From contig CAISOX010000111.1 in the NCBI GenBank assembly GCA_903887235.1, positions 1-32,477 on the forward strand: 32,477 nucleotides of DNA, in the 5' to 3' direction. Shown piece by piece: positions 7,937-16,056 of the stretch; positions within the stretch are counted from its first letter, which is position 1; each line of letters opens with the position of its first letter. Below the pieces are notes generated by a model that worked only from the letters and a program-made list of their open reading frames with translations, made no database searches and was not told the origin of the DNA. The stretch is from an uncultured Alphaproteobacteria bacterium (lineage in GTDB: Bacteria; Pseudomonadota; Alphaproteobacteria; Rickettsiales; Midichloriaceae). Position numbers and translations under genes: made by a program.

Positions 7937-8004
7937 CCTCTTGCACACTATTCATGAACTTTTAAGAAATAATAGTGGTTAATTAAACTGACAATCGCAA
8001 GAGG
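7937..8004. terminator. Nested inverted repeat between convergent rodA and nusA
   Basis: Outer arms CCTCTTGC (7937-7944) and GCAAGAGG (7997-8004) are perfectly complementary. Inner arms CACTATT (7946-7952) and AATAGTG (7971-7977) are also complementary. The structure sits in the 131-bp gap between converging genes, where a bidirectional terminator would be expected. There is no good T-run directly after it on either strand, so termination is an inference. Confidence 0.4.
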
Positions 8005-8029
8005 GTATCAAAGTAATAAAAAACACACA

Positions 8030-9370
8030 CTATTCTTTTTTATCAACATCCTTTTTATCGGCATTTAGCTCAACTTCCTGATTATTATTTAGGTGTTCTT
8101 TTGCTCTTGAAATCAACTCATTTGCTATTTCCTCGTCTAATCCTTCAACTGAAGCAATGGCTCTCATGTCTGCTTCTGCCAGATTTTCTATACTACTAAA
8201 ACCTTCTGAAGCTAATAGCTGCGCAAGAATTTCTTCAAGATTTAGTACTTCCATAAACAATTTAGTAATTCTGCTAAAGTCTTCTTGCCTTTTACTTGAT
8301 TCTAATTCCTCAGTGGTTATGTTAATTCTCCACCCAACTAACTCAGATATTAATTTTACATTTTGCCCTCTTCTACCAATGGCTTGGCTTTGATCCTCTT
8401 CTGGAACAACTACTTCTATCCTATTTTGATCTTCGTCAATTACAACTTTAGAAACTCTAATAGAGCCTAGGGAATTAACTACATATGTAGCCGGGTCTTC
8501 ACTCCATTTCACAATATCAATTTTTTCCCCTTTTAATTCCTTAATAATTGATTGAACCCTAACTCCTCGCATACCAACGCATGAGCCGATAGGATCAATA
8601 GAGGAATCCGATGAGTAAACTGATATTTTAGCTCTTGAACCAGGGTCTCTTGCAATATTTTTTATTTCAATTATTCTGTCGTATATTTCTGGCACCTCTT
8701 GCTTAAACAACTGCGCTACAAAATCTTTGTGAGTTCTAGATAGAATTAATGGAGGTCCATTAGTTTCTTTATCTAATTTTGTAAGGTAGGCTCTAATTCT
8801 ATCTCCTAATTTATAATAATCTGTCTTTAGGACCTGATCTTTTTTCAATATAGCTTCAACATTACCCAGCTTAATTATATATCCGTTTGCTTCAATCTTT
8901 TCCACTATACCGTTAATTATTTCCCCAATTCTATCTTTATATTCTTCGAAAATTTTATCCCTTTCTAATTCTTTTACTTTGCTTATAATGACTTGCTTTG
9001 CTGAAATAGCATTCAATCTTCCAATTTCTAATGGAGGCAATACTTCTTTAATTATATCTCCCTCGTTTAAATCTGGATTATCTTTTCTTGCCTCAGATAA
9101 TTCAATCGTCTTAACAATTTCACTGCTACCATCATCAGTGCTTTTAGAATCGTCTTTTACCACTAATATTTCTCTGTATAACTCTATATTACCTAAATTT
9201 CTATTAATTGTAGCTTTTATATTTATATTGGCACCATATTTTCTCTTTGCAGCCATCGCTATCGCATCTTCTAGCGCTTCTATAATGGAATCTTTAGATA
9301 TACCCTTATCTCTAGCTACTGCATCAGCAACATGAAGTATTTCGTTTCCACCAAAATTTCTATTTCTCAT
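8030..9370 (-). CDS. nusA: Transcription termination/antitermination factor NusA
   Basis: NusA binds RNA polymerase and modulates pausing, termination and antitermination. From the chosen ATG at 9370 (446 residues) the order is: N-terminal polymerase-binding domain (ILHVADAVARDKGISKDSII, then EAIAMAAKRKYG-like helix), an S1 domain (about 130-200, GEIINGIVEKIEANGYIIKLG), two KH domains (DPIGSCVGMRGVRVQSII, and AIGRRGQNVKLISELVGW), and a short C-terminal helix-hairpin region with an acidic end. The KH GxxG-type loops are intact. An in-frame TTG at 9385 would add five residues, but the ATG better fits the family's start. It follows rimP by about 20 bp. infB, which usually comes next, is absent: rodA converges on this end. 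Confidence 0.96.
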   Translation of the reverse strand: MRNRNFGGNEILHVADAVARDKGISKDSIIEALEDAIAMAAKRKYGANINIKATINRNLGNIELYREILVVKDDSKSTDDGSSEIVKTIELSEARKDNPDLNEGDIIKEVLPPLEIGRLNAISAKQVIISKVKELERDKIFEEYKDRIGEIINGIVEKIEANGYIIKLGNVEAILKKDQVLKTDYYKLGDRIRAYLTKLDKETNGPPLILSRTHKDFVAQLFKQEVPEIYDRIIEIKNIARDPGSRAKISVYSSDSSIDPIGSCVGMRGVRVQSIIKELKGEKIDIVKWSEDPATYVVNSLGSIRVSKVVIDEDQNRIEVVVPEEDQSQAIGRRGQNVKLISELVGWRINITTEELESSKRQEDFSRITKLFMEVLNLEEILAQLLASEGFSSIENLAEADMRAIASVEGLDEEIANELISRAKEHLNNNQEVELNADKKDVDKKE

Positions 9371-9392
9371 TATTATTAGTACCAAAAATTAA

Positions 9393-9881
9393 TTATTTAT
9401 TATGTTCGTATTGTAAATAAGCTTCTGATATTGAATCAAACCTTATATTTACCATTTCATTATTATCAATAGGCATTATTGATATAGAATCTGCATTAAT
9501 TTCTTTTAAATATCCTTTAAAACTCTTCCTATTAAATACCTTGAATAGAGTATACACCTTTATCAACCTATCCATATTTTTATCAAAGTCCTTTAGCCTC
9601 GTTAAAGGTCTATCAATTCCTGGTGAACTAACTTCTATAGAGTGGTCTTCTAATCCTAGATCATTATTACTCAAAAGTTCAATTACCACTTTGTTAACAT
9701 TTTCACAGTCTGAAATCTTCACTTGAGTATCATCAATTGTATCTATCATTATTTGACATTTCTTGCCAGTTTTATTCTTATAAGTTCTAATTCTTATAAT
9801 CTCATAGCCATCTTTGTCAATTTCATTTGAAAGCAAAAATGCAAGTTCTTTCTCTCTTTGAGTATTGTAAACGCTTACCAT
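9393..9881 (-). CDS. rimP: Ribosome maturation factor RimP
   Basis: RimP assists 30S subunit assembly. The N-terminal domain holds the conserved SISDC-like IDDTQVKISDCENVNKVV. The core signature LEDHSIEVSSPGIDRPLTRLKDF matches the family consensus Y-x-L-E-V-S-S-P-G-[IL]-[DE]-R-P-L. An SH3-like C-terminal domain follows (FKGYLKEINADSISI). I chose the ATG at 9881 (162 residues, normal for the family). The upstream ATG at 9914 overlaps a likely -10 box and so would lie before the transcription start. The gene pairs with nusA, its standard neighbour. Confidence 0.92.
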   Translation of the reverse strand: MVSVYNTQREKELAFLLSNEIDKDGYEIIRIRTYKNKTGKKCQIMIDTIDDTQVKISDCENVNKVVIELLSNNDLGLEDHSIEVSSPGIDRPLTRLKDFDKNMDRLIKVYTLFKVFNRKSFKGYLKEINADSISIMPIDNNEMVNIRFDSISEAYLQYEHNK

Positions 9882-9912
9882 TAAATTTATTGGAGTTAAT
9901 AAGAATACCCAC

Positions 9913-9940
9913 ATAATAAATTCACGAAATAAAAAGTCAA
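9913..9940 (-). promoter_or_regulatory. Putative sigma70 promoter of rimP-nusA
   Basis: On the minus strand, TTGACT (9940-9935) is followed after 16 bp by TATTAT (9918-9913). A start near 9906 would give about a 25-nt leader to the ATG at 9881. The -10 box overlaps the more distal ATG at 9914, which argues against that start. Confidence 0.5.
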
Positions 9941-10049
9941 GAGGGTAATTTGTTTTTTTTAAAATTGTATAGTCTACTATACCTTAAAAATAATGCACTC
10001 AACAAAATCAAAGCTCGTAATTTATTTTGTTGAGTTGTAATAAAATTAT

Positions 10050-10373
10050 TTATGCACTCTTATTATTTCTCCACCTACACCCCCCTTTTAAAGCCATCTT
10101 CACTTGTTTTAGGATTTTTTCATAATCTAAGTCGGCCAAATGGCATACTGCCTTAAACTCATCATTATTTTTTTCATCTAATAACCATTTTAAAGCGACT
10201 ACTTTCTGTTTTTTTGCAAATAATTTTTTGGAATTGCTAGAAGCATCCATTAATGATTGTGTGATAACAGCTCTCCAGATGCTTCTATATGCATGTATCT
10301 CCTTATTCAAAAATGATTGTGTATCATTGATTTCAACTGCGCAATTATTATGCATGTTATGGAAAGTACTCAT
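10050..10373 (-). CDS. Hypothetical protein, 107 aa
   Basis: I do not recognise this gene with certainty. A ribosome-binding site AAGGGA lies 7 bp before the ATG. The protein is soluble, with no signal peptide or membrane segment. The core IWRAVITQSLMDASSNSKK, then KQKVVALKWLLDEKNNDEF, then AVCHLADLDYEKILKQVK looks helical. It resembles small conserved proteins of proteobacterial and phage genomes that pair an AWRAVI-like helix with a WL...F..VC..A.LD segment, but I cannot name the family. It ends basic (GGCRWRNNKSA). It is isolated, with 136 bp to the rimP promoter downstream and 362 bp of empty DNA upstream. Confidence 0.7.
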   Translation of the reverse strand: MSTFHNMHNNCAVEINDTQSFLNKEIHAYRSIWRAVITQSLMDASSNSKKLFAKKQKVVALKWLLDEKNNDEFKAVCHLADLDYEKILKQVKMALKGGCRWRNNKSA

Positions 10374-10735
10374 ATTTTATTCCCTTAATATATAGTTATT
10401 TACTTATTATGTATCAATAAGTCTCAATCATAATAATATACATTGCTGTTGATTTTGTGCAAGTACATTACTAAAATATTTTAAAATTATTTATGAATAT
10501 AATTAAAATAAGAATTTACAGCTATAAATCACATATATGACGCTGGTGCTTATCATTAAGCTATGCATTAAAATAATACCCATATTATCCTTGTTAGAAG
10601 GGGGGATATGTTTATTATAAAAAGCATAACTTCATTTTTTACGCGCTGCCAGTACTAAGGGTGTTTACTGAAGTTGCAATTACTAAATCAAGATAAGGTT
10701 ATAAATATACATCTTAGCTAAAACTTAGCTTAACC
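10374..10735. other. Intergenic stretch with no recognised gene
   Basis: No open frame longer than about 17 codons is supported here. A perfect 6-bp hairpin AGCTAA-AAC-TTAGCT lies at 10716-10730, directly after the sspB stop (read on the minus strand). It lacks a T-run, so it is at best a weak terminator. On the minus strand TTGATA (10417-10412) and TATATA (10394-10389), 17 bp apart, could be a promoter for the 107-aa gene, though the leader would be only about 9 nt. I found no tRNA, SRP RNA, RNase P RNA or tmRNA signature. Confidence 0.5.
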
Positions 10736-11242
10736 TCAAATAGGGTTCTTAGATTTTATAAAATCCTCAAGTGATATGACGTTATTTGACCTGCTTGAAG
10801 CAACCTTATTTTCATCATCTATTAAATATAATTTATCACTCTTAGCATTTCGCATACTATCTTCCACTGCGTCACTGATTTCTTGTCTAAATTCCAGTTC
10901 AAAGGATTCTGATGGATCAGCAAATGCAGAAATGGACTTAAATGGCACAGCAAGATCATAATATTTGCCACTAAAACTTAAATTAATCTCAAAATAGTCA
11001 TCAAACACATGTAAATTCTTAAAATTATATTGAATTACTATGGTCATTTCCTCAGGATACTGATTTTGTAAAAATTTAGGAATCTTAACTCCCTCATACC
11101 CAGTTGTAAAATTTATATAAAAGTGATTATCACCCTGCAAGCCATTTTGCTCTACCTCTTTTAAAGCCCTTTTAATTATATAGTACATTGATTCATTGAT
11201 TAAATAGCTATAATCTATCGATGATTTCTTTTTATCTGACAT
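10736..11242 (-). CDS. sspB: ClpXP adaptor SspB, alphaproteobacterial type
   Basis: SspB binds ssrA-tagged and other substrates and hands them to ClpXP. The alpha-type fold is recognisable: an N-terminal dimerisation helix (YLINESMYYIIKRALKEVEQNG), then HFYINFTTGYEGVKIP, the family hallmark YPEEMTIVIQYNFKNL, and the strand pattern with FEINLSFSGKYYDLAVPFKSI ending SAFADPS. The C-terminus is acidic and poorly conserved and ends in a short motif (VISLEDFIKSKN) of the kind that docks on the ClpX zinc domain. The ATG at 11242 gives 168 residues; a TTG eight codons upstream is less likely. No ribosome-binding site is evident. Confidence 0.88.
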   Translation of the reverse strand: MSDKKKSSIDYSYLINESMYYIIKRALKEVEQNGLQGDNHFYINFTTGYEGVKIPKFLQNQYPEEMTIVIQYNFKNLHVFDDYFEINLSFSGKYYDLAVPFKSISAFADPSESFELEFRQEISDAVEDSMRNAKSDKLYLIDDENKVASSRSNNVISLEDFIKSKNPI

Positions 11243-11358
11243 ACGGATGTATATGATATTTTGCAAAATTTAAACGGATTCTACCACTTAAACTTATTTT
11301 ATAAACAATTTAGTTATAATAACTCTAAAATTTTTTATTTACACAACTTTAAATTGAT

Positions 11359-11375
11359 TATACTCTTTTAGTATA
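11359..11375 (+). promoter_or_regulatory. Promoter-region dyad before the 525-aa gene
   Basis: A perfect inverted repeat TATACT-CTTTT-AGTATA lies 25 bp before the start codon. The first arm is itself a good -10 hexamer, with a TTTACA-like -35 about 15 bp upstream (11338-11343). The dyad could be an operator that overlaps the transcription start. This is inferred from position only. Confidence 0.35.
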
Positions 11376-11400
11376 TAAGTTTGTTAATTCAGAGGTAAAT

Positions 11401-12978
11401 ATGAAAACTAACGATCAATTAGACAATAAAAACAATGATCAAAATACTCAAGATCAGGTCAAAAAAACAAATAAGAATAACGATTCTAATAAAAAAAACA
11501 AATTAACTGAAGAGGAAAATTCCAATACCCATAGTCAAAAGACAAGTTCAAAAAATCAAAATACTCAAGATCAAGTAGAAAAAATAATAGATACCGAAAG
11601 AATTCCTAATAAAGAAGAGAGTATTTTTGCTAATCTATGCGGTAACACTTCAAATAATAAAACTGATAATAAAAAAACTTTAGGTGAAAAACTAAATAAT
11701 TATTTTAATTCAAGTGCTATAAAAAAAGAATTAGGAGATATTGGTATTCCTAAAAATAAATTTGGAAACGTTACTAAAAAGCTAAAAGAATATTTAAATA
11801 GATATACTGAAGAAACAATAGATTTAGATAAGTTAAAGGCAAAGTTTTATAGTTATTTTGAAGAATTGAAATCTATAAATAAGGATATCATATCAAAAAC
11901 CGATCATATAAGTAGTGGAATTGATAAAATTAAAAATGAAATTTCTTCTCGCATAATAGAGGAAAAAGGGAATCAAACCGATATAACATTTGGAGAAAAT
12001 TCGCCAAGAGAAAATGACGACCAAGATAACGGCAATAAAAGCTTTCTAGAGATTCCTTACTTAGATCTTTCAGCTATTAACAATCCTGACTCGGAAGAAA
12101 ATCAAATTTTAAATAATTTACAAAATACAACTGAAATTATTAACGACGTTAGTGAAAAATTTGACAAAATAGAAGAAGAGGGAGGCTTAAAAACCAAGAC
12201 CAATATAACAGAACTTTTAGGCGAATTTGCTAAAAAAATCACTAATGGTGATACAAACAAATTAAAGATTACAACATTACTTAAAATTTACGAAAACGAA
12301 CTTGGATATAAAATTTCTCCTGCAACAGAAAAATTGATAATTGACCTTGTTTTGGAAACAGAAAAATACATAGAAAGTGTTAAGCAAATAGTTAAGGATT
12401 ATGAAATGAGTGACGACACTAAATCTAGAATTTTAGAAGTAATTAATAATTCAACATCTAAAAAAAGCCTAGAGGAAAATATTAGTGAATTTGAAGAAGG
12501 TAAAGAAATATTAAAATTGATGCAAAAAGAAAAACAAGCTGAGGATGGGGTAGTATATTCAAAGATGATGAGCAAAGCTAATAAAGTATATAATAAAGTA
12601 TGCAATAAATATTATGGATATACCAATTTATCTGAGCAACAGATTGATAAAATTGCCGAACATACTAAAAAGGTAAGCAATACATTAGTGACATTAAATG
12701 ACATAAATGATTTTGAAGAATATGTAAAAACAAAAGGACATACAGTCGAAGATAATCTTAATAGTAGTTTTCATGAAATGTATCAATCCGCACAAACGCA
12801 ACTACATGAAGTAGAAAATGAAGTAAAAGATGCATTAATTGATGAATTCAATTCTTGTAATAATTTGTACTGCTATACTACTGGATTTGCAATAGCTGCT
12901 ATTTTACTTGCTATACAATTTATGAATTCATATGACAACGAAGTTTCATATCACGGATTTGGCCCATCTGGGCATTAA
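11401..12978 (+). CDS. Large Asn/Lys/Glu-rich protein with C-terminal membrane segment
   Basis: I do not recognise a family. The 525-residue product has no signal peptide. Residues 1-75 are low-complexity and polar and carry a near-repeat, NTQDQVKKT (about 15-23) and NTQDQVEKI (about 54-62). The middle is mostly predicted helical and rich in Lys, Glu, Asn and Ile, with several coiled-coil-like heptads (for example EELKSINKDIIS and KIEEEGGLKTK). Near the C-terminus is one hydrophobic helix, TTGFAIAAILLAIQFM (about 495-511), followed by a short tail ending GFGPSGH. An AGAGG ribosome-binding site is 5 bp before ATG. The gene is alone, opposite tRNA-Leu. A polar body, a single C-terminal anchor and a T4SS background fit a secreted effector, but that is inference; an envelope-anchored structural protein is possible. 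Confidence 0.85.
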   Translation: MKTNDQLDNKNNDQNTQDQVKKTNKNNDSNKKNKLTEEENSNTHSQKTSSKNQNTQDQVEKIIDTERIPNKEESIFANLCGNTSNNKTDNKKTLGEKLNNYFNSSAIKKELGDIGIPKNKFGNVTKKLKEYLNRYTEETIDLDKLKAKFYSYFEELKSINKDIISKTDHISSGIDKIKNEISSRIIEEKGNQTDITFGENSPRENDDQDNGNKSFLEIPYLDLSAINNPDSEENQILNNLQNTTEIINDVSEKFDKIEEEGGLKTKTNITELLGEFAKKITNGDTNKLKITTLLKIYENELGYKISPATEKLIIDLVLETEKYIESVKQIVKDYEMSDDTKSRILEVINNSTSKKSLEENISEFEEGKEILKLMQKEKQAEDGVVYSKMMSKANKVYNKVCNKYYGYTNLSEQQIDKIAEHTKKVSNTLVTLNDINDFEEYVKTKGHTVEDNLNSSFHEMYQSAQTQLHEVENEVKDALIDEFNSCNNLYCYTTGFAIAAILLAIQFMNSYDNEVSYHGFGPSGH

Positions 12979-12982
12979 TTGG

Positions 12983-13071
12983 TGGTGCGGTCGAAAAGAC
13001 TCGAACTTTCAATCTCAAAACTGAGAACAACGACCTCAACGTTGCGTGTCTACCAATTCCACCACGACCGC
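12983..13071 (-). tRNA. tRNA-Leu(GAG)
   Basis: On the minus strand the acceptor arms GCGGTCG and CGACCGC pair fully. The anticodon stem CAACG/CGTTG holds loop TTGAGGT, giving GAG. A long variable arm (class II) and the T loop TTCGAGT follow; the discriminator is A and CCA is encoded. Its 3' end lies 5 bp after the stop of the 525-aa gene, which runs toward it. Confidence 0.96.
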
Positions 13072-13376
13072 AGCATTGAGGTATGCTACGAAAAATAAAT
13101 TAAATATTCAACTTATTTCTTTATATTGTGCAAATTCGGTATATAGCAGACTAAAGAACAACTTTATTGTAACTTATTTTTCTGTCCCATACCCCTTTTG
13201 TAAAATTTTATTACATTATTATCTGTTTGAAATTTATACCTTAAATGTTCATTTAAAATATTTTATTTAATAAAAATATCTTTCATATATATAAATTTGG
13301 TAATTTTTTATTAATAAATAAAATATGGTAATATGAGCAACAAACGGAATTATATTATTTACTCAAATAAAAATCC
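13072..13376. other. AT-rich intergenic stretch upstream of lysC
   Basis: No supported gene is present. The sequence is almost pure A+T apart from a short CCCATACCCC segment near 13186. I see no lysine riboswitch (no conserved multi-helix leader) and no second tRNA. The right end carries the lysC promoter, listed separately. Confidence 0.5.
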
Positions 13377-13405
13377 TTGAACTATATTTTAATCTTATAT
13401 ATAAA
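13377..13405 (+). promoter_or_regulatory. Putative sigma70 promoter of lysC-lysA-ldcA
   Basis: TTGAAC (13377-13382), a 17-bp spacer and TATAAA (13400-13405) make a good promoter. Transcription would start near 13412, about 23 nt before the lysC ATG. Confidence 0.6.
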
Positions 13406-13428
13406 TACTAATTTAAAATTTAGTTCAA
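13377..13428. repeat. 16-bp inverted repeat spanning the lysC promoter
   Basis: Arm TTGAACTATATTTTAA (13377-13392) is the reverse complement of TTAAAATTTAGTTCAA (13413-13428) at 15 of 16 positions, around a 20-bp loop. The left arm covers the predicted -35, the loop contains the -10, and the right arm starts at the predicted transcription start and ends 6 bp before the ATG. A repressor dyad is one reading. Confidence 0.7.
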
Positions 13429-13434
13429 ATTTTC

Positions 13435-14811
13435 ATGAATTTAAAATCTATCAAATTTGGTGGCACATCAATGGGAAGTGCTGAATCAATCCAAGAATGC
13501 GCGAAAATCGTTAAGGAAAAAATTAATAAATCCTTAGTAGTCGTCACTGTATCTGCAGTGGGAGGCATAACCGATAAACTTATTGAAATAATTAAGCTTG
13601 CAAGAAAAACTAAGCCAAGATTGGTTAAATCAAAAGTTATTGAAATATCTAATATTCATAAACAAATCTTAAAAAATTTAACATCAAATGATGAAGAAGC
13701 AGAAAATTTATGGGTTCAGGAATTTGAACCAATAATAAATAAACTTGAAGCTATTAGCTATGGCACTAGTCTAGTTGGAGATTTAACTGACAAAACCGAG
13801 GCAAGAATCTGTGCATTTGGAGAAAAACTATCATCTCTGCTCATGCTCTTAGCACTGGAAAAAATTGGCATTGCATCACAAAGAATTGAGTCAGAGCGAA
13901 TTATAAAAACTGATAATAATTATCTCAAGGCAAAAGTTAATTTTCAAGCGACTAGCTTATCTTCAAAAAAAATATTGAGGCCAATTTTTTTAAAAAAAAT
14001 AGTTCCTGTTGTTACAGGATTCATAGGTAAGGATACTCATGGTAACATTACATTATTAGGTAGAGGGGGAAGTGATTATACTGCTTCAATATTGGCAATG
14101 GTATTAAATGCAAACGAAGTTGAAATATGGACAGATGTAAATGGTATAATGACAGCTGATCCACGTATCGTAGAAGATGCGTTTTCGTGGCCAAGTTTGG
14201 ATATGAATGTAATGTCTGAAATGGCTTATAGTGGGGCAAAAGTAGTGCATCCTGATACCATTGCACTTGCTGTTGAAAAAAATATACCAGTATATGTCTA
14301 TAATACCTTTAATAACAAATTTAAAGGTACAAAAATCACAAAAAATGCCCCACATGCAAGGGGCATAGTTACAAGCCCAGGCAATACTATTATAACGCTT
14401 GAAAATACCAGCATTATCAATGGAGTTGGTTTCGTAAAAAAAGTTACATCCATTGTTGCAGAACATAACATACCAATTGATGTATGCGCCACATCTGAAA
14501 TTTCTTTTACTATTTCAATAAAAACAGAAGATTATTCTAAGAAATTATTAAAAATTTTAGAAAGCTTTGCCTCTGTAAAAGTAAAAAACAATATTACAAA
14601 GTTATGCTTTATTGGGAATGAAATTACATCTGATAAAAAGCTCCTAGCTGGTGTTTTTACATTATGTATGGAACTTGACACTAGAATATATACAATAAGT
14701 GTAAGTGCATCTGGTAATAACATAACTATATTAATTGATCAAAATAAGGCTCATACAATATTAAAGGCACTACATAAGAAATTTTTAAAAGAGGAAGAAT
14801 GCAGTCAGTAG
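13435..14811 (+). CDS. lysC: Aspartate kinase
   Basis: Aspartate kinase phosphorylates L-aspartate, the first step toward diaminopimelate, lysine and threonine. The N-terminal kinase domain starts with the substrate-binding KFGGTSMGSAESI (residues 7-19), continues with FGEKLSSLL, VTGFIGKD, GRGGSDYTA and WTDVNGIMTADPRIV, and ends AYSGAKVVHP. A C-terminal region of about 150 residues holds two ACT-like regulatory domains. The 458-residue length and the absence of a homoserine dehydrogenase domain match the monofunctional AKIII-like type. Lysine feedback is typical of that class but is not shown by the sequence. It overlaps lysA by 13 bp. There is no ribosome-binding site before the ATG, and the predicted leader is short. 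Confidence 0.95.
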   Translation: MNLKSIKFGGTSMGSAESIQECAKIVKEKINKSLVVVTVSAVGGITDKLIEIIKLARKTKPRLVKSKVIEISNIHKQILKNLTSNDEEAENLWVQEFEPIINKLEAISYGTSLVGDLTDKTEARICAFGEKLSSLLMLLALEKIGIASQRIESERIIKTDNNYLKAKVNFQATSLSSKKILRPIFLKKIVPVVTGFIGKDTHGNITLLGRGGSDYTASILAMVLNANEVEIWTDVNGIMTADPRIVEDAFSWPSLDMNVMSEMAYSGAKVVHPDTIALAVEKNIPVYVYNTFNNKFKGTKITKNAPHARGIVTSPGNTIITLENTSIINGVGFVKKVTSIVAEHNIPIDVCATSEISFTISIKTEDYSKKLLKILESFASVKVKNNITKLCFIGNEITSDKKLLAGVFTLCMELDTRIYTISVSASGNNITILIDQNKAHTILKALHKKFLKEEECSQ

Positions 14812-16028
14812 ATTTTTTTAAAAATAATCTCAAATTATTATTAAGAATAGTTAAAGAAGTAGGTACGCCTCTATTTGTGACTGATATAGCGATTTTAAAA
14901 CAAAAAGTTGCTAATATCCAAAGTGCATTTAACAAAAATTGCTTACTGTTCTACGCTATAAAAGCTAATTTTAACCCTGCAATAATTAACGTACTAAAAG
15001 AGGCAGGTATTAACGGAATTGAGACTATATCACCATTTGAAATAAATTTAGCAAAAAAACTAGGATTTGATAATAATCAAATTTTATTTACTGGAAATAA
15101 TTGCGATGCAGATGAACTAGAGCAAGCAAAAAATTCTGGGGTTATAGTTAATTTGGGATCAATTTCAGAATTAAATTCTTTTGCAAAGAGATTTTACGGT
15201 ACTGAAATATCAATAAGAATTAATCCAGGATTTGGTGACGGTGAGTTCAAACAAATCATAACAGGGGGTAAAGATTCAAAATTTGGTATATATCACACTC
15301 AAATTCATGAAGCATTAAAGATAATTAAAGATAATAATTTAAAATTAATTGGATTGCATTGCCATCTGGGCTCAGGTTTATACGATACTAAAAATTTTAC
15401 ACCGATGGTTGATTTTATGTTTAAATTAGCAAATCAAATTGAAGGTTTAAAATTTATAGATTTGGGAGGTGGCTTTGGAGTGAGATATAAGCCAGCAGAC
15501 AAAGAAGTTGATTTAACTAAATTTGCGTCAGTGATTGATGAGCATTATGAAAAATATCAGTCATTAAAATCTAATAATATTAAAATTATATTTGAACCTG
15601 GGAAATACTTAGTTGCTGAATCCACATTTTTACTTACGAAAATTACCAATATACGAGATCATAATAAACAAAAAATAGTCGGAGTAAATACAGGTTTCAA
15701 CCACATTATAAGACCTGCTTTATACTCATCATACCATCATATTATCAATATATCTAAGCTAGATGAAGCAAAAGAAGCTGTGAAGATTGTGGGTAATATA
15801 TGTGAATCAACTGATGTAATAAATGAAAATATTGAGTTATCAAATCCCAAAGAAGGTGATATACTGGCAATACTTACAGCAGGCGCATACTGTTCATCAA
15901 TGAGTAGTTTATATAATTTAAGACCATACGCCCCTGAAGTTTTAATCAGTGGTAATGAGTTTACAATTACAAGAGAAAGAATGAATTTTGAAAAAACCAT
16001 GTCTTCAATGGGGTTTAAAAATGATTAA
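14799..16028 (+). CDS. lysA: Diaminopimelate decarboxylase
   Basis: LysA is the PLP enzyme that converts meso-diaminopimelate to L-lysine. The PLP lysine is Lys55 in FYAIKANFNP. HCHLGSG (residues 187-193) and DLGGGFGV (221-228) bind the cofactor and phosphate, EPGKYLVAES is near 266-275, and the active-site CEST motif has Cys334. The C-terminal AGAYCSSMSSLYNLRP is characteristic of fold III decarboxylases. The 409-residue length is typical. The ATG lies inside the lysC end, with GAGG just before it, so translation is coupled. Relaxed-specificity ornithine or carboxynorspermidine decarboxylases share this fold, but the CES[TG]D context and the lysC partner favour LysA. Confidence 0.93.
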   Translation: MQSVDFFKNNLKLLLRIVKEVGTPLFVTDIAILKQKVANIQSAFNKNCLLFYAIKANFNPAIINVLKEAGINGIETISPFEINLAKKLGFDNNQILFTGNNCDADELEQAKNSGVIVNLGSISELNSFAKRFYGTEISIRINPGFGDGEFKQIITGGKDSKFGIYHTQIHEALKIIKDNNLKLIGLHCHLGSGLYDTKNFTPMVDFMFKLANQIEGLKFIDLGGGFGVRYKPADKEVDLTKFASVIDEHYEKYQSLKSNNIKIIFEPGKYLVAESTFLLTKITNIRDHNKQKIVGVNTGFNHIIRPALYSSYHHIINISKLDEAKEAVKIVGNICESTDVINENIELSNPKEGDILAILTAGAYCSSMSSLYNLRPYAPEVLISGNEFTITRERMNFEKTMSSMGFKND

Positions 16029-16056
16029 CTGTGCTGAATATTAATTAAAAATTGTA

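Noticed and set aside
10374-10735. Possible tmRNA, SRP RNA or RNase P RNA
   Set aside because: None of the conserved core sequences of these RNAs is present.
13046-13270. Open frame starting inside tRNA-Leu
   Set aside because: It begins in the tRNA anticodon-side sequence, has no ribosome-binding site and has composition of random AT-rich DNA.
13072-13434. Lysine riboswitch before lysC
   Set aside because: No long structured leader is visible and the predicted leader is only about 23 nt.
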